Shown piece after piece: positions 38,147 through 47,664 of a DNA stretch of 52,315 bases. Position 1 is the first letter of the stretch, and every line of letters begins with the position of its first letter. Origin of the DNA: CAVRZY01 sp963725415 (lineage in GTDB: Bacteria > Acidobacteriota > Terriglobia > Bryobacterales > Bryobacteraceae); the NCBI GenBank assembly GCA_963725415.1, contig CAVRZY010000320.1, positions 1 to 52,315 on the forward strand, written 5' to 3'. The notes beneath the pieces are model-generated. The model made no database searches and had not been told where the DNA came from. It saw only the letters and a list, made by a program, of their open reading frames with translations. The position numbers and the translations under genes are program-made.

Positions 38147-40373
38147 TCAGCTCTCCAGCCCCATCTTCCGCAGCAGCGCATAGTACCGCGGGTCCGTGCG
38201 GAGGGGCTCATAGAAGGGATCGACATTGAGGTGGAAGATCATGCCATCCCGCTCCTCGACCGCCTTCTCCAGCCATTCGAAGCAGGCGTCCATTTCTCCC
38301 AGGCCGAGATGGATCCACGCTATGCTGCTGGGCGGCACATACGTCTTGAGGGCCAGATCGTGTAACTGTTCGAGTTGCCCGCGTGCCTCGCCGATCCGGC
38401 CTGCCCGCGCGTGAACGGCGCCGAGCATGCCGGCACCCAATGGGTCGCCTCCGCCGACTCCCGCGGCCATTTCGGCCTCCCGAAGGGCCTCCTCGAACAT
38501 CCCTTTCTCGAGGTAGATGAACCCAAGGAAAGCATGGGCCGCAACGTAGTTTGGATCCAGCTCCAGCGAGTTCCCGAACTGCTTGACCGCCAGATCGAAC
38601 TGCCGCGTCAGGTAATACCGGAGTCCGAGCCGCCAGTGCAGAAACGGCGAGAGTGGATCCAGCTCCAGGGCCCGCCGCGACGCCGCGATGGCATCGTCCC
38701 ATCGCCGCATCGGTATCAGGAAATAGTAGTCGTAGCTCGCCCAGGCGTCACTCGACTTGGGGTCCAGTTCCAGCGCCCGGTTGAATTCCCGCTCGGCGCC
38801 TTTCCAGTCGAAATCCTGGACAATCCGCAGCACACCCAGGATGGCGTGCGCCTCCGGGAGCGTGTCATCGAGGGCCAGAGCCTTCCGCAGTGCCGATTCA
38901 CAATGCGGCATGGCCTGCCTCGGGGCTAACACACCGAAGAATCCCAGGTGGTAGAAGAGCATTGCCATCCCGGCGTGCGCCAGTGGGTAATTCGGATCTT
39001 GAGCGATGGCCTGCTCGAAACACTCTCGGGCCTTGGCGAACCCTTCCCCGCTGAACTTCAGCACGTGATGCCGCCCCCGAAGAAAGAGGTTATAGGCTTC
39101 CAGATTCTCCGTGTATCGCCTGATGAGCGGGCCCTCAGCCGCCAACTGCACCCGCAGTTTCTCTACGATGGCCTGGCAGATCTCGTCTTGGATGGCGAAC
39201 ACGTCGGTCATCTCGCGGTCAAAGCGCTCGCTCCAGAGATGGTAACCGTCAGCCACCTTGATGAGCTGCGCCGTGATCCGAATGCGGTTCCCCGCCTTGC
39301 GCACACTGCCTTCCAGGATGTTCGCGACGTTCAGCCGAGCCCCGATCTCGCGGATGTCCTGCTCCTTCCCCCGGAAGGCAAAGGCCGAGGTGCGCGCCGT
39401 TACCCGCAAGCCCGGCAGCTTGGTCAGTGCGTTGATGATCTCCTCGGCCAGCCCGTCGCTGAAGTATTCGTTCTCCTTGTCCGCACTCAGGTTGGCGAAC
39501 GGCAGGACGGCAATCGTCGGGCAGGCCTCCGGGCTTGGAGTCCCCGAGGACGCCCGCTCCAGCGCCACTTTCAACTCCTTGGCGCTCTGAAACCGGTCCT
39601 TGGGATCCTTGCGGAGGCACCGCTGGACGATGCTTGCCACCCCAGCCGGCGCATCCCGCAGCGGCGCCGGTTCCTGGCGCAGCACCGCCGCCAAAACCGA
39701 GATCCCGGAATCGCCTTGGAACGCCCTGCGCCCGCTGAGCATCTCGTAGAGCACCGCACCGAAGGCGAAGATGTCGCTCCGCCCATCCAGCTTTTTCCCC
39801 TCGGCCTGCTCGGGCGACATGTAGGCCACCGTCCCCGCAATGGTGCCCTCTGCCGTCACGGTTTCGGCGCTCGCCAGCCCGCCGGCCTCGGAAGGTACGC
39901 GCTCGGTCAGTTTGGCCAGCCCGAAGTCGAGCACCTTTACCCGGTCCTCACGAGTCACCATGATGTTGGCGGGCTTCAGGTCGCGGTGAATGATACCGGC
40001 AGCGTGTGCAGCCTCCAGCGCATCCGCGATTTGCACGGCGTATCTTCAGGGCGTCGCTCAGCGGGATCGGTCCTGACGAAATCGACCCGGCCAGCGTCTC
40101 GCCGGCCACGTACTCCATGGCGATGAAATCCCTGCCGCCGGCTGCGTCGATGTCGTGAATGGTAATGATGTTCGGATGGTTGAGGGCCGAAGCGGCTCTG
40201 GCTTCCTGAATAAACCGGCGCTTGCGCTCCGCATCGGCGACTCTCTCCGGACGCAACATCTTCAGCGCTACGAGTCGGCCCAGTCGCGTGTCCCGCGCCT
40301 TGTAGACCACACCCATCCCGCCCTCGCCGAGCTCCTCCAGCACCTGGTAATGCGAGATGGTGCGGCCCTGCAT
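38147..40373 (-). CDS. Soluble Ser/Thr protein kinase with TolB/FlgO-like domain and TPRs (kinase C), one frameshift
   Basis: Hanks-type kinase from MQGRTISHYQVLEELGEGGM (ATG at 40373; a GTG three codons upstream is also open), with Lys38 in VALKMLRPERV, HRDLKPANIMV, DFGLAKL and YMSPEQAEG. One extra base near 40046 interrupts the frame: upstream reads SDALKI, and YAVQIADALEAAHAAGIIHR resumes in the next frame. No transmembrane helix precedes the TolB/FlgO-like module (TIAVLPFANLSADKENEYFS, ARLNVANILEGSVRKAGNRI), so it should be cytoplasmic like kinases A and B. TPRs end the protein (FEQAIAQDPNYPLAHAGMAM; FGNSLELDPNYVAAHAFLGF). About 741 aa when joined. It converges on the GH95 gene and is divergent from the first sulfatase. 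Confidence 0.85.
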
Positions 40374-40466
40374 GCTCCCCACGGACTTAGAGTGTACTCC
40401 TGCCGCGCGGCCAGAGCAATTCTTCTAAAAGCCTTCAGCGCGCATATAGAATAGAGGCTTCCAGTC

Positions 40467-41864
40467 ATGCTCAGACGAAGAGACTTCCTCAAAGCAGCGG
40501 CGGCTGCCCTCGCCCCCGCTGCCTTCGCTCAAAAGGGCCAACCGCCCAACATTATCTTTATCCTGGCCGACGATCTGGGCTGGGGCGACCTGGGTTGCTA
40601 CGGCCATCCCAACATTAAGACGCCTGGCCTCGACCGCCTGGCCCGGCAGGGCACGCAGTTCACGCAGTTCTATGTGAACGGCTCGGTGTGCTCTCCCAGC
40701 CGCAGCGCCTTCATGACCGGTCATTTCCCGGCGCGTCATCGCGTGCACGGCCATTTCGCGGATGCCGCCCTCAACGAGGCCCGCGGCATGCCCAACTGGC
40801 TCGACCCCGCCGTCGTCACCCTGCCCAGACTGCTCAAACAGGCCGGCTACGCCACCGCCCACTTCGGCAAGTGGCACCTGGGCAGCGGCCCCGGCGCACC
40901 CGCTCCCGACGTCTACGGCTTCGAGGATCACCGCACCGTCAACGCCAACGGCCCCTCTTGGGACCAGACAGACCGCTTCTTCCGGGCCCGCTCCACCCAG
41001 TTGATCGTCGATGAGACCATCCGCTTCATCGAGCAGAACCGCAACAAGCCTTTCTACGTGAACGTCTGGTCGCTGCTGCCTCACGCCACGCTCGATCCCA
41101 CCGAGGAGCAACTGAAGCCCTACGAACGCTTCGCGCCCGGCGGGCAGGTCCCCCACAAGGGCGCGACTCAGATCTACTACGCCTCGGTCAGCGCTTTGGA
41201 CCGCGAGATCGGGCGGCTGCTGGCCAGGCTCGACGAACTCGGCCTCGCCGCCAACACCCTGGTATTCTTCTCCAGCGACAACGGCCCCGAAGACATCCAC
41301 ATCCGCAACGCCAGCCACAGCGGCGTGGGTTCCTCCGGCCCCTTCCGCGGCCGCAAACGCAGCCTCTACGAGGGCGGCGTCCGCCTGCCGTTTCTGGTCC
41401 GCTGGCCCGGCCATGTTCCTGCCGGGCGCGTCGATAACAACTCCGTCCTCACTGCCGTAGACTTCCTGCCCACGCTGTCGAAGCTCGCCGCTGTGGAAGT
41501 TCCCGCGCAATGGAAACTCGATGGCGAAGACGTCGGCGACATCTTCTTCGGTAGGTCCCGGGCGCGCATCATGCCGATCCTCTGGGAGTGGCGCTTCAAC
41601 ATCGCCGGCGACGTGCTCAACCGCAGCCCCATCCTGGCCATCCGCGAGGGCGACTTCAAGCTGCTCATCAACCCCGACCGCAGTCGCACCGAGCTCTACA
41701 ACATTCCCCGCGACCCCTCCGAACTCCACAACCTCGCCCAGGATCATCCCGAGATCGTGGAGCGGCTCGCCAAGCAAGTCCTAGCCTGGCAAAAGACGCT
41801 GCCGGAAGGCCCTTTCGATAAAGGCGCCGGTCGCAACGACTACCCCTGGCCGCGACCGCGTTAA
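40467..41864 (+). CDS. Sulfatase (S1, arylsulfatase-type), Tat-exported
   Basis: A 465-aa sulfatase with a twin-arginine leader (MLRRRDFLKAAAAALAPAAF) ending near residue 22. Metal ligands appear in NIIFILADDLGWGDLGCYG (Asp35, Asp36), and the formylglycine site is SVCSPSRSAFMTG with Cys75 in the canonical C-x-P-x-R motif. FGKWHLGS and FFSSDNGPEDIH add the sulfate-binding and second metal parts. It should hydrolyse sulfate esters on a glycan after maturation by a formylglycine-generating enzyme, which is not in this window. Its TAA overlaps the TAA of the opposing sulfatase in TTAA (41861-41864). It is divergent from kinase C with ~90 bp between. Confidence 0.93.
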   Translation: MLRRRDFLKAAAAALAPAAFAQKGQPPNIIFILADDLGWGDLGCYGHPNIKTPGLDRLARQGTQFTQFYVNGSVCSPSRSAFMTGHFPARHRVHGHFADAALNEARGMPNWLDPAVVTLPRLLKQAGYATAHFGKWHLGSGPGAPAPDVYGFEDHRTVNANGPSWDQTDRFFRARSTQLIVDETIRFIEQNRNKPFYVNVWSLLPHATLDPTEEQLKPYERFAPGGQVPHKGATQIYYASVSALDREIGRLLARLDELGLAANTLVFFSSDNGPEDIHIRNASHSGVGSSGPFRGRKRSLYEGGVRLPFLVRWPGHVPAGRVDNNSVLTAVDFLPTLSKLAAVEVPAQWKLDGEDVGDIFFGRSRARIMPILWEWRFNIAGDVLNRSPILAIREGDFKLLINPDRSRTELYNIPRDPSELHNLAQDHPEIVERLAKQVLAWQKTLPEGPFDKGAGRNDYPWPRPR

Positions 41865-43198
41865 CCGCCAGCGCTTTCCGGAAAACGCCCCTGGTCGTTG
41901 GTCTCCTCGATCCAGCGCTCCAGCTTCTCTCGCAGCTCGCGCAGGATTCCCTGGTGCTGCGCCGAGCCGGCCAGGTTGTTCACTTCGTGCGGATCCGCCA
42001 ACAGGTCGTAGAGTTCCTCTTCCGGCTTGCGCGGCTGCATGAACAGCGCCTGGGTCGCATTCAGTTTCCCCTCCGCGTGAAGCTGCTTCATCACCGCCAA
42101 GGTGGGATAGTTGCTCTCGATGTAATCGTTGTGCTGGGTGTAGGGCCGCTCCGGCATGAAGTTGCGGATGTACTTGTAGTGCCTGGTGCGGACGCAGCGG
42201 ATGCGATCCACCGTCATGTCGCAGCGGTCGCGTGCCGCGAAGATGCAGTCGCGCGGCCTGGCCTGCGGGCCGAACATCACTTGGCCCTGCATTTTCTCCG
42301 GCCGCTCCAGGCCCGCCAGCCACAGTGCAGTCGCCGTCAAATCGATCGAGCTGACCGGGTCCTCGACCACCGTTCCCGGCTTGATCCCGCCCGGCCAGCG
42401 CACCATCAGCGGAACGTGGATCCCGGCGTCGTAGAGCCACTGCTTGCCGCGGATCAGGCAACGCCCGTTGTCGCCGAAGAAGAACACCGCCGTGTTCTCG
42501 ACCAGGCCCTCCTCTTCCAGCCGCTTCAGCACCTTTCCAATCTTGGTGTCTAGCAGGTCGATAGCGTCGAGGTAGTTCGCAAATTCGTCCCGCACCACGG
42601 GATGGTCCGGATAATAGGGCGGCAGCGGCACCTTGGCCGGATCGACCAGCTCCCTCTGCTGGCGAGCCTCGGGGAACGCCGGACCCTTGTGCGATTCGCG
42701 GAAGTTGACGTGCGCGAAGAACGGCTGACCGCTCCGCCGCTGGCTCCAGTCGTCGCCGTCGTAGGGTTTCTTGGCGGCGAAGTTGAAGTCCGTCTTGCCG
42801 GTGCCTGTGACGCCGGGCGCGGCGGACTTGACATTAGCGGCGAAGTAGCCCTGCGCCCGCAGATGATCGGTGATCAGGCGCACGCCCTCGGGCAGCCTGT
42901 ACCCGTCACCGCGATGGCTGCGGTGATGGTGCGCGCCGATCGTGGTTTGGTACATCCCGGTGTTGAAGGCCGAGCGGCTGGGCGAGCAGACCGGCGCGGT
43001 CATGAAGCCGCGGGTGAACCGCGCGCCTTCGCTCGCCAGCCGGTCCAGGTTCGGCGTACGCACCAGCGGATAACCGTAGCAGCCAAGCTGAGGTCCCATG
43101 TCCTCGGCAGTCAGCCAGACGATGTTGGGAAGCTTCTTCGCGGCGGCTGGCCGGGCAAGGCCGCTCAGAGCAAAGGCGGAGAACTGGCGTCGGTTCAT
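41861..43198 (-). CDS. Sulfatase (S1, N-sulfoglucosamine/heparan-type-like), exported
   Basis: A 445-aa sulfatase with a short Arg-Arg leader (MNRRQFSAFALSGLARPAAA). Metal-site start is NIVWLTAEDMGPQLGCYGYP (Glu32-Asp33), typical of the heparan-sulfatase-like subgroup. The formylglycine site is APVCSPSRSAFNTG (Cys71). Further conserved parts are VNFRESHKGP, VFFFGDNGRCLIRGKQWLYD and PLMVRWPGGIKPGTVV. I start it at 43198 because GGAG lies about nine bases upstream and this gives the Arg-Arg signal at the very N-terminus; an ATG at 43216 is the alternative. It faces and just overlaps the preceding sulfatase gene, so transcripts of the two collide. The kinase D stop lies 25 bp upstream on the same strand. 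Confidence 0.93.
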   Translation of the reverse strand: MNRRQFSAFALSGLARPAAAKKLPNIVWLTAEDMGPQLGCYGYPLVRTPNLDRLASEGARFTRGFMTAPVCSPSRSAFNTGMYQTTIGAHHHRSHRGDGYRLPEGVRLITDHLRAQGYFAANVKSAAPGVTGTGKTDFNFAAKKPYDGDDWSQRRSGQPFFAHVNFRESHKGPAFPEARQQRELVDPAKVPLPPYYPDHPVVRDEFANYLDAIDLLDTKIGKVLKRLEEEGLVENTAVFFFGDNGRCLIRGKQWLYDAGIHVPLMVRWPGGIKPGTVVEDPVSSIDLTATALWLAGLERPEKMQGQVMFGPQARPRDCIFAARDRCDMTVDRIRCVRTRHYKYIRNFMPERPYTQHNDYIESNYPTLAVMKQLHAEGKLNATQALFMQPRKPEEELYDLLADPHEVNNLAGSAQHQGILRELREKLERWIEETNDQGRFPESAGG

Positions 43199-43223
43199 GG
43201 TCTGCACTCCATTCAAATGTACT

Positions 43224-45800
43224 CTACAACCCCTGCGCCAGATACAGCTCGGAGATTGCGCGAAGGTAGGTGTAGGCGTATGACTTTCCGTCCGCAGTCA
43301 CTTGAATGGGGTTCACCGCAGTGATGCCCACCGGATCAGCGGGCATGATCTCCTTCCAGACTTCTTGTTTCCCACTGCTGAGACTCATTCGATAGATGCG
43401 GGCCGGGAATTCGTCCATTCTCGTCAAGAACAGCCCGCGGCCGTCAGCGGTCCAGCCGATGGGCGTGTCGCGAGCAGGCGCAGCCAGAACCCGGCGTGGA
43501 GTGCCGCCGTTTATGGGATACAGCATGAGTTCGTAAGCGGCGTTCACCGCCGCGACCCACTGGTCGTCGGGAGAGAGGGGAAGCGTAAAAACGCCAGCCA
43601 GTTGCGGCGTGATCGGATAGGGCTTGCCACCAGCCAAGTCCTGCACGTAGGCGCGCACACCGTGTCCGGGTTCGGTGCCCGCGAACACGATCCGCCTCCC
43701 ATCGTGGGACCAGGTCACCCGCTCATAGGAGGTGATCTGGCCGCGGGGAACAAATCTGGGGTCGCCCGCGCCGGTGGGGAGCAGAACCAACTGGGGTGGC
43801 GTGTTCAGCAGCACCGACGCAGCCCACTTGCCGTCTGGCGAGAGGGTATGAGCCACGCCTTCGCCCAAGCGGACGGCGTCCGAGCCGTCGGTCTTACGCA
43901 GATAGACAGCGTAGGCTGGACCTGCGCCGGCCCCCTCCTCGGAGATCAACACCGTTTTCCCATCCGCGGAAATGTCCATGGCCAGAGAACAATCCAGCCA
44001 AGTCAACTCGCGCTCTCGGGTTTCGCCGGGCGCGAGGGCAAGAATTCCCATGCGCACCTTCTCAACTGTCAAAAGCACGCGCCCCTGAGGCGAGATGTCG
44101 TGGAGGGTCAGGCCGCCAGCCATGCGGGTGACGATACGCTGGCGGCCGGCAGACGTAACGGCGCGGAGGGAGCGGCCCATACCCACCTCAGCGGCGGTAA
44201 ACCAGATCTCGTCCGGCCCGGACCAGGCGAGGCCCTGAGCGCTCCCGTACTTGGCCGTCAGAGCGGTTTTTCCGCTCGTGAGGTCTACCAGGGCGACCGA
44301 GCCGCCGTCATCCGGCCGATTGGGGTGGTCCAAAAAGGCGATCTGATTGCCTCTGGGGGAAACACGCGGGTGGCTGATCCAGCCATTGGTTTCGTAAAGC
44401 ACCTTGCCCGGCGGAAACTCCAGGCGGGAGCGCCCCCCTACTTCCCGCACGATGGCCAGACGGGCGCCGTCAGGCGACCAGTCCGCCTCCTGAACATCTT
44501 CCAGGATCTCTCGGGGCGCTCCGCCGGCCAGCGGCACCCGTGCCAGCGTGCCGCGACTGACCCATCCAGCCGTGTAGCGCCGGCCCAGCGAAACCGCCAT
44601 CTCTCCGGAAGAAGAGATGGACAGCACGTCTGCGCTGGGGAGCCCCAGATGGCGGGATTCCGGACTTTCCGCACGGGCGGAGAATAGCTGCACGGGGCCT
44701 CCGTCCCAGGCGGCGCCGTATAGGATGGTATGTCCGTCGGGGGCGAACCTGGCCGAAATCACGTTGCCCCTGCGGAAGGTGAGCTGGTGAAAGGAAGGAG
44801 TGGGCACTGTCCCGCTGTGCCGGCCGATCACAAACGCGCCTGCCAGCAGTGCCAGCAACGCCACTCCAGCCAGGGCGGCCCAGAGCACGGTGGCGCGGGC
44901 CTGCGCTGGCGGCGGAACTACCGCCGGCGCCGCGCTCGGGGAGGTGGCGCCCGAAACCGCTTCAAGCGCGAAGGCCAGATCCTGGGCCGATTGAAAGCGC
45001 GCCTCCGGCCGCTTCTCCAGGCAGTGACGCAGCAGGCGTTCGAGGGCGGGGGACAGGTTCCGGCTCGGCTCGGTGAGTTCTGGCGGGTCTTCTTTCAGAA
45101 TGGCGTTCATGGCCTCCACGGAGGACTGGCCCTGGAAGGCACGCCGACCGGTGAGCATTTCGTAAAGAATGGCGCCAAATGTGAAGATGTCGGAGCGATG
45201 ATCCGTGGATTGGCCGCGCACCTGCTCGGGGGACATGTAGCCCACCGTTCCCATCACCATGCCCGGTTCGGTATCCACGGTGACCGTGGGCGCGCTGGTC
45301 TTTTCCTCGGGGGTGGCGGGGCGGGTCAGCTTGGCCAGGCCGAAGTCGAGGATCTTGATGTGGTCATCAGCGCTGAGGAACAGGTTGGCGGGCTTCAGGT
45401 CCCGGTGCACGATGCCCTTGTGGTGGGCGGCGGCCAGCCCGTGCGCGATCTGCGATGCGTAATCGACAGCCTTGCGTGTAGGCAGCGGCCCACCGCGCAG
45501 GCGCTGGTTCAGAGGTTCTCCCTCCAGCAGCTCGGAGACCACGTACGGAGAGCCTTCGTGCGAGCCCACGTCATAAATGGCCAGGATGTTCGGATGATTC
45601 AAAGCTCCGGCAGCGCGCGCCTCCAGCTCAAATCGTCGCAGGCGGTCGGCGTCGTGCGAGAATGCCGCGGGCAGCACCTTGATCGCTACCTGGCGCCCCA
45701 GCCTGGGGTCCCTGGCGCGGTACACCTCGCCCATGCCACCAGCGCCAAGCAGGGACAGAATCTCGTAGGGTCCCAGACAAGTTCCAGCGGCAAGCGGCAT
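43224..45800 (-). CDS. Membrane-anchored Ser/Thr protein kinase with WD40-like beta-propeller (kinase D)
   Basis: An 858-aa kinase of a different subtype from the other six. From MPLAAGTCLGPYEILSLLGA: loop GAGGMGEVYRARD, the Lys in QVAIKVLP, HRDLKPANLFL, DFGLAKL and YMSPEQVRG. A single transmembrane helix (VLWAALAGVALLALLAGAFV) leads to an extracytoplasmic beta-propeller of PD40/TolB-like repeats (ISARFAPDGHTILYGAAWDG; LSPDGKWAASVL; VTWSHDGRRIVFAGTEPGH). I chose 45800 because AAGGGGG (45807-45813) is six bases upstream and homologues start at the same point; the ATG at 45821, preceded by TAGACT, is possible. It is 25 bp upstream of a sulfatase gene on the same strand, so the two may be co-transcribed. 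Confidence 0.9.
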   Translation of the reverse strand: MPLAAGTCLGPYEILSLLGAGGMGEVYRARDPRLGRQVAIKVLPAAFSHDADRLRRFELEARAAGALNHPNILAIYDVGSHEGSPYVVSELLEGEPLNQRLRGGPLPTRKAVDYASQIAHGLAAAHHKGIVHRDLKPANLFLSADDHIKILDFGLAKLTRPATPEEKTSAPTVTVDTEPGMVMGTVGYMSPEQVRGQSTDHRSDIFTFGAILYEMLTGRRAFQGQSSVEAMNAILKEDPPELTEPSRNLSPALERLLRHCLEKRPEARFQSAQDLAFALEAVSGATSPSAAPAVVPPPAQARATVLWAALAGVALLALLAGAFVIGRHSGTVPTPSFHQLTFRRGNVISARFAPDGHTILYGAAWDGGPVQLFSARAESPESRHLGLPSADVLSISSSGEMAVSLGRRYTAGWVSRGTLARVPLAGGAPREILEDVQEADWSPDGARLAIVREVGGRSRLEFPPGKVLYETNGWISHPRVSPRGNQIAFLDHPNRPDDGGSVALVDLTSGKTALTAKYGSAQGLAWSGPDEIWFTAAEVGMGRSLRAVTSAGRQRIVTRMAGGLTLHDISPQGRVLLTVEKVRMGILALAPGETRERELTWLDCSLAMDISADGKTVLISEEGAGAGPAYAVYLRKTDGSDAVRLGEGVAHTLSPDGKWAASVLLNTPPQLVLLPTGAGDPRFVPRGQITSYERVTWSHDGRRIVFAGTEPGHGVRAYVQDLAGGKPYPITPQLAGVFTLPLSPDDQWVAAVNAAYELMLYPINGGTPRRVLAAPARDTPIGWTADGRGLFLTRMDEFPARIYRMSLSSGKQEVWKEIMPADPVGITAVNPIQVTADGKSYAYTYLRAISELYLAQGL

Positions 45801-45854
45801 GCGTATCCCCCTTGGGCTCATGCCGAGTCTAGCGCAGAGAGGGGATGAAAGCTA

Positions 45855-45871
45855 TCCCTAAACCATGGTAG
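45855..45871 (+). repeat. 17-bp direct repeat flanking the 45.9-kb element, left copy
   Basis: TCCCTAAACCATGGTAG abuts the left end of the element; TCCCTAAACCATGCTAG abuts the right end at 46156-46172, a single mismatch. It looks like a target duplication but is longer than those made by known IS21-type elements. Confidence 0.6.
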
Positions 45872-46155
45872 TGTCGTACCTCGTTAGAAATGTCCCCGTC
45901 CTTACCTCGATACAAATGTCCCCTTGTGAGCGTCTTTCCGAATCCTCCCATTTTCTTGTATCAGTAAAATCGGGGCGCATCGCTGTGGGTTCAGTCAAGG
46001 CCGCGCGCCGTCTCTGGGCGCGCGCCAGGGGGAAGCCTTGACGGGCTCCACAGCGATGGAAACAATCGATGACGAGGAAATGGGAGGATTCTCGCCGGGA
46101 TCAAGGGGACATTTCTATTGAGGCGAAAAGGGGACATTTTCATGGAGGTACAACA
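45872..46155. mobile_element. 284-bp nested palindrome with IS21-like ends (MITE-like)
   Basis: Both ends carry two tandem copies of a CCTCn(4-5)AnAAATGTCCCC motif; the left begins TGTCGTACCTC and the right, read inward, TGTTGTACCTC, giving ~54-bp imperfect terminal repeats. Inner pairs are GAATCCTCCCATTT/AAATGGGAGGATTC (45940-45953, 46078-46091), CATCGCTGTGG/CCACAGCGATG (45978-45988, 46048-46058) and GTCAAGGC/GCCTTGAC. There is no gene inside. Paired end repeats starting TGT are like those of IS21-family elements, so it may be a derivative mobilised in trans. Confidence 0.65.
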
Positions 46156-46172
46156 TCCCTAAACCATGCTAG
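46156..46172 (+). repeat. 17-bp direct repeat flanking the 45.9-kb element, right copy
   Basis: Partner of 45855-45871, differing at one base. It lies 26 bp before the start of the third sulfatase-like gene. Confidence 0.6.
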
Positions 46173-46197
46173 TGGTGTTTTGTTGGAGACTTGAAAC

Positions 46198-47661
46198 ATG
46201 AGCGAACTATCCCGAAGGACTCTGCTGGCCGGGCTGGCGGGCACGGCTGGCGTTCGAGGCGCGCAAAGCGCTCAGCCGCCCGCCGCCAGCCGCCTCAACC
46301 TTATTCATATTGGAGTGGACACCTGGGGCACGCACTGGCTGGGCTGCTACGGACACCAGCATGTACGCACGCCGCACGTGGATGCGCTGGCAGCCAAATC
46401 GGTCCTGTTCACCCAGGCCTACCCGGAAGCTCTGCCCACCATTCCCATGCGGCGCTGCGTGATGACCGGCCGCCGCATCTTCCCTTCCGACCTCATCCTC
46501 CAGCGCGATGACGGAGTGAGAATCCGCGGCTGGCACCAGCTTTTCACCGAGGACGTGACGCTGGCGGAAACACTGCGCCCCGCCGGCTACACCACCGGCT
46601 TCGTCAGCGACGTTTACCACCAATTCAAGCCCGACAAGAACTTTCATCGCGGCTTCGATTCCTGGCGCTACATCCGCGGGCAGGAAGCCGACCGGCTGGA
46701 GCCCGGCCCGCGCAAAGCCATCCACCTCGCCAACTATCTGCATCCCTCTCAGGCCGCGGTCCTGAAGTCCGGCGGCGGGCCGATGCAGTACCTGCTCAAC
46801 CGCCGCGAGTGGAAGACCCAGGAGGACTGGCTGGCCGCGCAGGTCTTCCGCGAAGCCGCCCGCTGGCTGGAGAATAGCGCCGGCGAAAACCAGCCCTTCT
46901 ACCTGCACATCGAGTCCTTCTCGCCGCACGAATTCTGGGACCCGCCGGAAGAGTTCTATCGCATGTACATGAAGAGCGACTACCGAGGCCCCTGGCTGCT
47001 CTCCCCGCCGCAGACCACCGCGCAGATGAGCCCGCTGGAGGTCGAGCACGTTCGTGCGCTGTACGCCGGCTACGTGACCTTCGTCGATTCCCGCATCGGC
47101 GGGTTCCTGGAGAAGGTGGAAGCGCTGGGGCTGCTGGCGAACACCATCATCGCCTTCACCGCCGACCACGGCACCATGATGGGCGAGCAGAACCAGCTCC
47201 ACAAGGGCGAAACGCGCATCCGCGATCAGGTCACGCACGTGCCGCTGCTCATCTATCATCCACGCCGGCTCTGGGCGGACCGCCGCATCAACGGGTTCGT
47301 TCAGCACACCGACCTGATGCCCACGCTGCTGGAGCTGCTGGGCGTGAAGGCGCCCGCGCGCGTCACCGGAGAGAGCCTGGCGCCCCTGGTCGAAGCGCCG
47401 CGCGACTCCAGCCGCGAGCTGATCGTCACCGGATGGGGCGAGCACGCCGCCATCCGCACTCACGAGTGGTCCTACATCGGCCGGTGGAGCGAAGGCAAGC
47501 CCCTCACCGAACTCTACGATGTGAAGCGCGACCCCGATGAACTGAAAAACGTGGCCGAGCAGAACCCGGCCGCCGTTCAGGAGTTCAGGGCCAGACTCAA
47601 GGAGTACGTGGACGCCGGCTGGTCGATTACGCGAGGCACCTTCGCCCAGCAGTTGGCGTGA
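46198..47661 (+). CDS. Sulfatase-superfamily hydrolase with Thr at the nucleophile position, Tat-exported
   Basis: A 487-aa alkaline-phosphatase-superfamily enzyme with a twin-arginine leader (MSELSRRTLLAGLAGTAG). Its metal-binding start is IHIGVDTWGTHWLGCYGHQH (Asp41), and the late ligands are in IIAFTADHGTMMGEQNQLHK. Where sulfatases carry C/S-x-P-x-R this protein has EALPTIPMRRCVMTG, placing Thr81 at the nucleophile position with Pro83 and Arg85 conserved. Thr cannot be converted to formylglycine, and Thr nucleophiles are typical of NPP-type phosphodiesterases of the same superfamily. It may therefore act on phosphate or phosphonate esters, or be an altered sulfatase. The start ATG at 46198 is preceded by TTGGAGA-like sequence; a palindromic element lies just upstream. 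Confidence 0.85.
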   Translation: MSELSRRTLLAGLAGTAGVRGAQSAQPPAASRLNLIHIGVDTWGTHWLGCYGHQHVRTPHVDALAAKSVLFTQAYPEALPTIPMRRCVMTGRRIFPSDLILQRDDGVRIRGWHQLFTEDVTLAETLRPAGYTTGFVSDVYHQFKPDKNFHRGFDSWRYIRGQEADRLEPGPRKAIHLANYLHPSQAAVLKSGGGPMQYLLNRREWKTQEDWLAAQVFREAARWLENSAGENQPFYLHIESFSPHEFWDPPEEFYRMYMKSDYRGPWLLSPPQTTAQMSPLEVEHVRALYAGYVTFVDSRIGGFLEKVEALGLLANTIIAFTADHGTMMGEQNQLHKGETRIRDQVTHVPLLIYHPRRLWADRRINGFVQHTDLMPTLLELLGVKAPARVTGESLAPLVEAPRDSSRELIVTGWGEHAAIRTHEWSYIGRWSEGKPLTELYDVKRDPDELKNVAEQNPAAVQEFRARLKEYVDAGWSITRGTFAQQLA

Positions 47662-47664
47662 GGG

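Noticed and set aside
40425..41777. 450-codon minus-strand open frame
   Set aside because: Antisense to a clear sulfatase, no domain and no ribosome site.
46207..47463. 418-codon minus-strand open frame
   Set aside because: Antisense to the third sulfatase-like gene; shadow of its codon bias.
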